Under the pieces are notes generated by a model that was not told the DNA's origin, ran no database searches, and saw only the letters and a list, made by a program, of their open reading frames with translations. Positions 58,095 to 64,000 of a stretch of DNA of 64,000 bases are shown piece after piece. Every line of letters starts with the position of its first letter. Positions within the stretch are counted from its first letter, which is position 1. The DNA lies in contig JAIYAR010000018.1 of NCBI GenBank assembly GCA_027488985.1, forward strand, positions 124,001 through 188,000. Reading direction: 5' to 3'. The translations under genes were made by a program, and so were the position numbers. Source of the DNA: Comamonadaceae bacterium (GTDB taxonomy: Bacteria; Pseudomonadota; Gammaproteobacteria; Burkholderiales; Burkholderiaceae_C).

Positions 58095-58264
58095 ACTTTT
58101 CGTCCTTGGGGGACAAGAGAGGGTTGACGTTTTGTAATCATGCCGGACCTACCAGTCGCGGCGCGAAAGACCAGACGCAACATCGGGACTTGAAAAAGCC
58201 CGCACCCCACGATGCCATGACTTTCGCGCGACACTCCGGCACCGCACCACCAGAGACCACAAAT

Positions 58265-58750
58265 ATGCACCCGGAAGACGAATCTCCACCCCAGCGCCCG
58301 CGTTGGCTTGCAGCGGCACTTATTGTGGCGGTGCTAGTGGTCGTTGCGGGCATGCTGACGGTGGGCTGGCGCACGCTGCAGGCTGACAACAGGGAAAGCA
58401 CAAAGATTCAAAGTGCGGAAGTTACAACGACGAGCACCAGCCCCCCTGTGGCACCCGCCTCCCCGACCTCCCCCGCTGTCGCACTGGCGGCCGGAATGGC
58501 CACGGCCAACGCCGCCAACTGCATGCGCTGCCACGGGGTAGACAGGCGCTACGTCGGCCCTGCATTCAATCAGGTGGCGGCGCGCTACCAAGGCCGCGCG
58601 GATGCGGTGGACTACCTGGCCGGCAAGATACGTAACGGGGGCTCCGGTGAATGGGGCCGGGCCCTGATGCCCCGACACCCGCATGTCAGTGAAGAGCAAG
58701 CGCGGCACATGGCGCAGTGGGTGATGTCACTGCCGCCCGCTACGCCGTAG
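58265..58750 (+). CDS. Membrane-anchored class I cytochrome c
   Basis: A 161-residue protein. The N-terminal anchor helix spans about residues 15-34 with no cleavage site. A Pro/Thr/Ser-rich linker leads to a haem domain with CMRCH at 86-90 and a likely axial methionine in ALMPRHP. The type is the c551/c552-like domain of about 80 residues facing the periplasm. The ATG at 58265 is chosen because the anchor begins right after it. The redox partner is not adjacent. Confidence 0.88.
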   Translation: MHPEDESPPQRPRWLAAALIVAVLVVVAGMLTVGWRTLQADNRESTKIQSAEVTTTSTSPPVAPASPTSPAVALAAGMATANAANCMRCHGVDRRYVGPAFNQVAARYQGRADAVDYLAGKIRNGGSGEWGRALMPRHPHVSEEQARHMAQWVMSLPPATP

Positions 58751-58766
58751 GCATCACGGAAACCTA

Positions 58767-58826
58767 AATTTGCTACGCTTTTTATAGCTTTCCGCGCATA
58801 TTTCATGAGCGCCAGAAGCCTATTTC
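58767..58826 (+). repeat. Dispersed repeat copy between cytochrome c and CYTH genes
   Basis: TTTGCTACGCTTTTTATAGC, then CCGCGCATATTTCATGAG, then GCCAGAAGCCTATTTC. It occupies the first part of the 214-nt gap between the two convergent genes. In the rest of that gap I see only a GC-rich stretch and no gene. Confidence 0.85.
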
Positions 58827-58964
58827 TCTTCAGTTCGTCGACCTCGGTTTGGCGCACGGGGTTCTTCGGTTTCTGTGTCAAATAGACCGGCTCGCTGGCC
58901 GGCGCCGAGAATGTACCCCCTCTGTGGAGAAAGCATGGAGGCACCACCCGGGTGGACCGGGTCC

Positions 58965-59429
58965 TTACTTTGACCAGGCACAAAACGGCTGCGTGGCCAG
59001 GTTGGAATTGAAATAGCGTGCGTCGTGCGTCACTTCCGCGCCCAACCATGAGGGTGACTCGAAGGTCTCGTCTTCCGATGTCAGCTCCAGCTCGGCCACG
59101 ACCAAACCTGCGTTGTCTCCGGCAAACTCGTCAACCTCCCAGCGGTGGCCGGCGTGCAGCACGAGGTAGCGGGTTTTCTCAATCAGCGGGCCATCACACA
59201 AGGCAAGCAGGGCCTGCGCATCTTCAATAGGTATCGAGTACTCAAACTCCGCCCGTGTCGCGCCTGTGCTTTTGCCCTTGATGGTGAGAAAGGCCGCTTC
59301 ACCCGCAATGCGTACCCGCACGGTGCGCAACTTGTCCCGATTGAGGTAGCCCTGCCGATACAGCACGCCACTGTCGTTGCGCCAGGCATCGCCCTTCACC
59401 AGAAACTTGCGTTCTATTTCTACTGCCAA
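58965..59429 (-). CDS. CYTH domain (triphosphate tunnel) protein
   Basis: A 154-residue soluble enzyme. MAVEIERKFLV carries the ExExK motif of the family. The alternating charged strands (TVRVRIAGEAAFLTIKG, EFEYSIPIEDAQALL) form the tunnel that binds triphosphate with metal. Bacterial members are often inorganic triphosphatases or class IV adenylate cyclase-like. The start at 59429 matches the family N-terminus. It is divergent from the CWC gene. Confidence 0.92.
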   Translation of the reverse strand: MAVEIERKFLVKGDAWRNDSGVLYRQGYLNRDKLRTVRVRIAGEAAFLTIKGKSTGATRAEFEYSIPIEDAQALLALCDGPLIEKTRYLVLHAGHRWEVDEFAGDNAGLVVAELELTSEDETFESPSWLGAEVTHDARYFNSNLATQPFCAWSK

Positions 59430-59478
59430 ATTGTTCTCCTGTGTGTTGCGGTTGGTGGCTCGCTACACTGCGGGTTCC

Positions 59479-59712
59479 ATGCTTCCAACACCTGCTGCCA
59501 ACGTCAACCCCGAAGTGTGCCCTGTGTGCGGTCAGGGAAACCGCTGTGCCATGGAGCTCGAAAAGCTAACCGGCCAACCCCAGGGCCCGTGCTGGTGCAC
59601 CCGGGTGGATTTCAGCGCCGAGGTTCTGAGCCGTATTCCTGCACAAGCGCGAGGCAAAGCCTGCATCTGCCAGGCCTGCGCTACTCGATCCGGTGCAACG
59701 CCGCCAGATTGA
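59479..59712 (+). CDS. Cysteine-rich CWC family protein
   Basis: A 77-residue small protein with CPVCGQGNRCAMELEKL and GPCWC, then CICQACA; seven cysteines in total fit a zinc-binding CWC domain. The ATG at 59479 is preferred; an upstream in-frame start at 59377 would overlap the CYTH gene. Its 3' end overlaps the next, convergent gene by 32 nt. Confidence 0.85.
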   Translation: MLPTPAANVNPEVCPVCGQGNRCAMELEKLTGQPQGPCWCTRVDFSAEVLSRIPAQARGKACICQACATRSGATPPD

Positions 59713-60034
59713 TCAGTGCGGAAACCACGTCTGGCTTAAACCCCACCCGGTTGGTACTTCCGTCAGAGTACCCCCCGCTCATGATGAGGGTGCGGATGTA
59801 TTCCACGCAGTCCCGGTGGCCCCAGAACTTTTCAATCGCCAGCGCAATGCGGATGTGATGTTCCGCAATGATGGCCATTTCATGGTCAATGCGGGCTTGC
59901 AGAGGGCGCTCGTTGAGCGGCAGGGGGCGCGTGTCCAAGTCTTCATCCTCCCACTGCAATGAGGGGAAGCCGGTTTCGGAAAAACGGGAATCTTTGGGAT
60001 CAGTCACCGGGCGCGTTCGTATTCTGTCCCCCAC
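59681..60034 (-). CDS. Conserved hypothetical protein, 117 aa
   Basis: A soluble 117-residue protein, probably helical, containing ARIDHEMAIIAEHHIRIALAIEKFWGHRDC and ending with SALINLAALHRIE. The start is GTG at 60034 (no ATG near). It overlaps the convergent CWC gene by 32 nt. No domain is recognised. Codon use matches the neighbours. Confidence 0.7.
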   Translation of the reverse strand: MGDRIRTRPVTDPKDSRFSETGFPSLQWEDEDLDTRPLPLNERPLQARIDHEMAIIAEHHIRIALAIEKFWGHRDCVEYIRTLIMSGGYSDGSTNRVGFKPDVVSALINLAALHRIE

Positions 60035-60091
60035 ACTCTACTCCAGTCGCCCCACGCTTGCGCCGGACTTTTCCAGCGGCACAATGGGGGC

Positions 60092-61585
60092 ATGAGTCGC
60101 CTCCCCCCTTTCATTGCCCCTTCCCGCTTTACCGATCCGGCTGCCGCGCTGGCCCAGGTGCAGTCAATCTACGACCAGAGCATCAGCCACTTGCGCCACG
60201 CGATGCAGCGCTTTGTGGCCGGCGAAGAGTTGGGCGGACATGTACGCGCTTGCTACCCGCTGGTGCGCATTCACACCGATACCGTGTCACGCAAGGCGGC
60301 GGCCGACATTGCCTGCCTGAGCTATGGCTTTGTGGCCGGCCCTGGCCGCTTCGAGACCACGCTGACCCGGCCTGACCTGTACCACCGCTACTACCTGGAG
60401 CAGTTCCGTCTACTGCTGCAAAACCACGGCGGCGAGATCGAGGTGGCCACCAGCAACCAGCCGATTCCGGTGCACTTTTCCTTCGCTGAACACGACCATG
60501 TGGAAGGCCAGATGAGCGCCGAGCGCCGCACCCTGATGCGAGATGTGTTCGACCTGCCCGACCTGGCCGCCATGGACGATGGCATTGCCAATGGCACTTA
60601 CCAGCCACGCCCCGGCGAGCCCCTGCCGCTGTCGTTGTTCACTGCCCCGCGCATAGACTACTCGCTGCACCGCCTGCGCCACTACACCGGTACAGGGCCC
60701 GAGCACTTCCAGAACTTTGTACTGTTCACCAACTACCAGTTTTATATTGACGAGTTCATTGCCCTGGGCCGCAAAGCCATGCAGGACCCGGACAGCGAAT
60801 ACATCGCCTTTGTAGAGCCCGGCAACATGATTACCCGCAGGGTTGGCTTGCCACCAGAAGCTGCTGACGCCTTGGGCAAAGAACCGCCGCGACTGCCCCA
60901 GATGCCCGGATACCACCTGGTTCGGGCGGACAACGCCGGCATCACTATGGTGAACATCGGCGTGGGCCCTGCCAACGCCAAGAACATTACCGACCATATT
61001 GCCGTACTGCGCCCGCATGCCTGGATCATGCTGGGCCACTGCGCCGGCCTGCGCAACAGCCAGCAACTGGGCGACTACGTGCTGGCCCACGGCTATGTGC
61101 GCGAAGACCATGTGCTGGACGAAGAGCTGCCGCTGTGGGTGCCGATTCCGGCGCTGGCCGAGATTCAAGTCGCACTGGAGCAAGCAGTAGCGGATGTGAC
61201 GCAGGTGAGCGGCAACGCGCTCAAAAGCATCATGCGCACCGGCACCGTGGCGAGCACCGACAACCGCAACTGGGAACTGCTGCCCGACAACCAGCCCCAG
61301 CGCCGCTTCAGTCAGAGCCGCGCTGTAGCGCTGGATATGGAGAGCGCCACCATTGCTGCCAACGGCTTCCGTTTCCGGGTGCCCTACGGCACCTTGCTTT
61401 GTGTGAGCGACAAACCGCTGCACGGCGAAATCAAACTGCCCGGCATGGCCAACCATTTCTACCGCGAGCGGGTGGACCAGCATTTGCGCATCGGCATACG
61501 CGCCTTGGAGCTGCTGCGCTCACAAGGCATTGATCAGCTACACAGCCGCAAGCTGCGCAGTTTTGCAGAAGTGGCGTTTCAATAA
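60092..61585 (+). CDS. amn: AMP nucleosidase
   Basis: Cleaves AMP to adenine and ribose 5-phosphate, part of purine salvage and energy-charge control. The 497-residue protein has the N-terminal Amn domain (AGPGRFETTLTRPDLYHRYY) and a C-terminal phosphorylase-like domain (MLGHCAGLRNSQQLGDYVLA, ALDMESATIAANGF, VSDKPLHGEIKLPG). The length is near the E. coli enzyme. It overlaps the following ABC gene start by one nucleotide. Confidence 0.96.
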   Translation: MSRLPPFIAPSRFTDPAAALAQVQSIYDQSISHLRHAMQRFVAGEELGGHVRACYPLVRIHTDTVSRKAAADIACLSYGFVAGPGRFETTLTRPDLYHRYYLEQFRLLLQNHGGEIEVATSNQPIPVHFSFAEHDHVEGQMSAERRTLMRDVFDLPDLAAMDDGIANGTYQPRPGEPLPLSLFTAPRIDYSLHRLRHYTGTGPEHFQNFVLFTNYQFYIDEFIALGRKAMQDPDSEYIAFVEPGNMITRRVGLPPEAADALGKEPPRLPQMPGYHLVRADNAGITMVNIGVGPANAKNITDHIAVLRPHAWIMLGHCAGLRNSQQLGDYVLAHGYVREDHVLDEELPLWVPIPALAEIQVALEQAVADVTQVSGNALKSIMRTGTVASTDNRNWELLPDNQPQRRFSQSRAVALDMESATIAANGFRFRVPYGTLLCVSDKPLHGEIKLPGMANHFYRERVDQHLRIGIRALELLRSQGIDQLHSRKLRSFAEVAFQ

Positions 61586-62517
61586 TGACAACCTCAGACC
61601 CCACCTTTTTCCAGGTCGAGCACCTTCACAAGCGCTATGGCGATGCTGAGGTCGTCAAAGACCTGTCCTTCCACATATCGCCGGGCGAATGCCTGGGCGT
61701 CATCGGGCCGAATGGCGCGGGCAAGACGACGACCATCCGCATGTGCCTGGGCCACACCCTGCCTGATGGCGGCACCATCACCGCCATGGGCCTGCAAATG
61801 CCGCATGAAGCCATGGCCATCAAGGCGCAACTCGGCGTTGTCACCCAGTTCGATACCTTGGACCCGGACTTCACTTGCGCCGAGAACCTGCTGGTCTATG
61901 GCCGCTACTTCGGCATGAATGACGCTGCCATCAAGGCGCGGATTCCGCAATTGCTGGAGTTCGCTGCGCTGACCCATAAGGCCAACGCGAAGCCCGGCGA
62001 GTTGTCCGGCGGTATGCGCCGCCGCCTCAGCTTGGCCCGCGCCTTGGTCAACGACCCCAAGCTGCTGCTGCTGGACGAACCCACTACCGGGCTGGACCCG
62101 CAAGCCCGCCACCTGATGTGGGAGCGCTTGCAGGTGCTGCTGCAACAAGGCAAGTCGATTTTGCTCACCACCCATTTCATGGACGAAGCCGAGCGCCTGT
62201 GCAACCGGCTTTTGGTGCTGGACCATGGCAAGAAAATTGCCGAGGGCACTCCGCGCGACTTGATTGCCGCCCACCTGGAACCCGATGTGGTGGAAGTGTT
62301 CGGCGTCGGTGCCCAAGCCTTGGTGGACAGCCCCTTGCGCAGCTTGGCAGCACGGGTGGAGGTGAGCGGTGAGACTGTTTTCTTTTACACCCAAGATTCG
62401 GCCCAGTTGCTGCAGGCGCTGGTCTCTTACCCCCAATTGCGCACTCTGCACCGCCCGGCCAACTTGGAAGACCTGTTCTTGAAATTGACCGGACGCCAGA
62501 TCCGCGAGGACGCCTGA
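61585..62517 (+). CDS. ABC-2 type exporter ATPase (NodI-like)
   Basis: A 310-residue ATPase. Walker A is GPNGAGKTT at 41-49, the signature is LSGGMRRRLSLARAL, and Walker B is LLLLDEPTTGLDP. The C-terminal extension is typical of exporters of the NodI/DrrA group. It overlaps amn (TAATG) and is 1 nt from the permease gene, so the three genes form an operon. The cargo is unknown; neither a nodulation nor a drug context is visible. Confidence 0.92.
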   Translation: MTTSDPTFFQVEHLHKRYGDAEVVKDLSFHISPGECLGVIGPNGAGKTTTIRMCLGHTLPDGGTITAMGLQMPHEAMAIKAQLGVVTQFDTLDPDFTCAENLLVYGRYFGMNDAAIKARIPQLLEFAALTHKANAKPGELSGGMRRRLSLARALVNDPKLLLLDEPTTGLDPQARHLMWERLQVLLQQGKSILLTTHFMDEAERLCNRLLVLDHGKKIAEGTPRDLIAAHLEPDVVEVFGVGAQALVDSPLRSLAARVEVSGETVFFYTQDSAQLLQALVSYPQLRTLHRPANLEDLFLKLTGRQIREDA

Positions 62518-62518
62518 T

Positions 62519-63346
62519 ATGAGCACCCCCACAACCGCCCGCCTTCTTAAGCCCCAGAGCATCTGGCGTGCGCCGGAACTGTCGATGCGCTTCTGGCCGG
62601 TGTTTCTGCGCAACCTGCTGGTCTGGCGCAAGCTGGCCATACCCAGCCTGGTGGGCAATATTGCCGAGCCCTTAATGTGGTTGGTCGCCTTCGGCTACGG
62701 CATGGGCGCGCTGGTGGGGCAGATCACGGTGAACGGGCAGCAGGTGCCCTACATCCTGTTCCTGGCCAGTGGCTCCATTTGCATGAGCGCCATGCAGTCC
62801 GCCTCGTTTGAGGCGCTGTACTCCGCCTTCAGTCGCATGCATGTGCAAAAGACGTGGGACGGCATCATGAACGCGCCGGTGAGCCTGGACAACGTGGTGC
62901 TGGCCGAAATGCTGTGGGCGGCCTTCAAGTCGCTGTTCACCGTCACGGCCATCTTGGGCGTGATGCTGGCTCTGAGCATCAGCCACAGCCCCAAGCTGCT
63001 GGTGGCCTGGCCCATTTTGTTGGGCGTGGGCATTACCTTTAGTTGCATTGCACTCATCTTCAACGCGCTGGCCAAAGGCTACGACTTTTTCACCTACTAC
63101 TTCACGCTGTTCCTCACGCCCATGATGTTTTTGAGCGGCGTGTTCTTCCCGCTGGAGCAGTTGCCGCAGGCCGTACGCGTGGTGGCAGACTGGCTGCCCC
63201 TGTCCAACGCCGTGGCCTTAGTACGGCCGCTGTTCATGGACCAGTGGCCCACGGATGCGGAGCGGCATCTGGCGGTGCTGGCGGTGTATGCGGTAGCGTC
63301 TTTCTGGGTCGCGTTGGCGCTGACCCGTAAGCGGTTTGCCAAATAG
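62519..63346 (+). CDS. ABC-2 type exporter permease (NodJ-like)
   Basis: A 275-residue membrane protein with about six helices. VFLRNLLVWRKLAIPSLVGN at the start and FLTPMMFLSGVFFPLEQLP late in the sequence are the family motifs. It would form the channel for the ATPase encoded directly upstream. It is followed after 2 nt by the next gene on the same strand. Confidence 0.92.
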   Translation: MSTPTTARLLKPQSIWRAPELSMRFWPVFLRNLLVWRKLAIPSLVGNIAEPLMWLVAFGYGMGALVGQITVNGQQVPYILFLASGSICMSAMQSASFEALYSAFSRMHVQKTWDGIMNAPVSLDNVVLAEMLWAAFKSLFTVTAILGVMLALSISHSPKLLVAWPILLGVGITFSCIALIFNALAKGYDFFTYYFTLFLTPMMFLSGVFFPLEQLPQAVRVVADWLPLSNAVALVRPLFMDQWPTDAERHLAVLAVYAVASFWVALALTRKRFAK

Positions 63347-63348
63347 CC

Positions 63349-64000
63349 ATGTCGCGTCTGCAACGGTTCTTGCGGATTTTGCTGGTGGCAGCCTCTGCGT
63401 CGAGTGCAGGCGCTGCGAGAGCTGCAGATGCACCTTTGCTGACACTGGATTGGCCCCCCTATTCCGGCAACATCCCAGAGCAAGGTTTCCTGTCCGTTGT
63501 TCTCCGGCAAGCTTTGACGTCACAGGGGCATTCTTTGAGTGTGAAGGTGTACCCTTGGCGGCGCGCCATCAAGCTGGCCATGGAAGGTGGAGCCAATGGC
63601 CCTTTGGGGTTTTACTCCGCATCGCAACAGGAATGCAGAGATGCGAACGGTGTGCTGTCTGATGCCATCGGTACATTTCAATTCGGCCTTGCGCAACGCA
63701 AAGGCAGTGCCCCTCCTTGGAGAGACTGGCCGGACTTGCACGGAAAGCGAATCGGCGTTGTGGATGGCTATGACAACGGACCGGATCTCAGCCGGATGAT
63801 TGAACAAGACCTGGTCACCGCAGACATCGCGCCCAGTGACTTGTTCAGCCTGAGAAAGCTGGAAGCAAGTCGGGTGGACTATGTGTCCATTGACCTGCAG
63901 GTTTTTCAGCACTTGACGCGCACCCACAAACTCAAGGGACTGGAGCTTGCCGCGCGCGCCACCACGCCCAAGCTTCCGCTGTTTGTGTGCTTCAACCGCA
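63349..64000 (+). CDS. Family-3 solute-binding protein, 3' end cut by window edge
   Basis: About 217 residues are visible, with no stop before the window ends. The signal peptide MSRLQRFLRILLVAASASS ends near ARAADA. The mature part starts LLTLDWPPYSG, followed by YPWRRAIKLAMEGG and RIGVVDGYDNGPDLS. This is the pattern of SBP_bac_3 proteins that bind polar amino acids or act as sensors. It starts 2 nt after the permease gene, but permeases of the polar amino-acid class are not seen, so it may be a solitary binding protein. Confidence 0.85.
   Translation, partial: MSRLQRFLRILLVAASASSAGAARAADAPLLTLDWPPYSGNIPEQGFLSVVLRQALTSQGHSLSVKVYPWRRAIKLAMEGGANGPLGFYSASQQECRDANGVLSDAIGTFQFGLAQRKGSAPPWRDWPDLHGKRIGVVDGYDNGPDLSRMIEQDLVTADIAPSDLFSLRKLEASRVDYVSIDLQVFQHLTRTHKLKGLELAARATTPKLPLFVCFNR

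Overview
The window reads as a chromosome segment of a betaproteobacterium of the order Burkholderiales, most likely family Comamonadaceae and close to Rhodoferax or its relatives. This is inferred from gene content and order: a protocatechuate 4,5-cleavage operon in the pmdEFDABC order known from Comamonas, orphan TctC (Bug) receptors, fused isobutyryl-CoA mutase IcmF, DUF1501/DUF1800 pairs, PEP-CTERM proteins, and a dispersed repeat that I recall from this family. I see no phage, plasmid, insertion sequence or CRISPR array.

Layout. 1-11200: a truncated exported amidohydrolase-like gene, icmF with a perfect 22-bp operator-like palindrome, coaX, an M20 amidohydrolase facing a lone bis-MGD molybdoenzyme, a DUF2721 membrane protein, and a soluble chemoreceptor with its sensor domain at the C-terminus. 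11264-19964: the protocatechuate meta-cleavage operon on the minus strand, with a divergent LysR regulator, a TctC receptor and a lipoprotein. 20070-28200: a small DUF gene, an AEC carrier/dehydrogenase/TctC set, and a complete branched-chain amino-acid-type ABC transporter (livKHMGF). 28367-32038: ParB-like protein, LysR, SbtA-type bicarbonate transporter and an unknown gene. 32214-41240: the spc-alpha ribosomal operon from rplN to rplQ, ending with an initiator tRNA. 41247-46103: glycerol regulon (glpD, glpR, glpK) and proC. 46161-54238: DUF1800/DUF1501 pair, small acidic protein, LysR, CaiB-type CoA-transferase, two PEP-CTERM proteins and a Dabb protein. 54392-64000: malate synthase G, a VTT-like membrane protein with an SDR, cytochrome c, CYTH and CWC proteins, AMP nucleosidase, an ABC-2 exporter and a truncated family-3 binding protein.

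Metabolically the genes fit a versatile aerobic heterotroph. Protocatechuate from lignin-type aromatics is cleaved to pyruvate and oxaloacetate; branched acyl-CoAs pass through IcmF; glyoxylate enters through malate synthase G; glycerol enters through GlpK and GlpD.

The most interesting signals are not protein genes. First, three copies of a hairpin element share an almost invariant 33-nt core, but their 20-25-bp outer arms differ in sequence from copy to copy while staying self-complementary. Two copies lie inside the protocatechuate operon between ligJ and ligK; the third is beside a LysR gene. Second, a dispersed repeat of about 55-60 bp occurs at least nine times. It has been absorbed into proteins twice: as the interdomain linker of IcmF and as the signal peptide of a TctC receptor.
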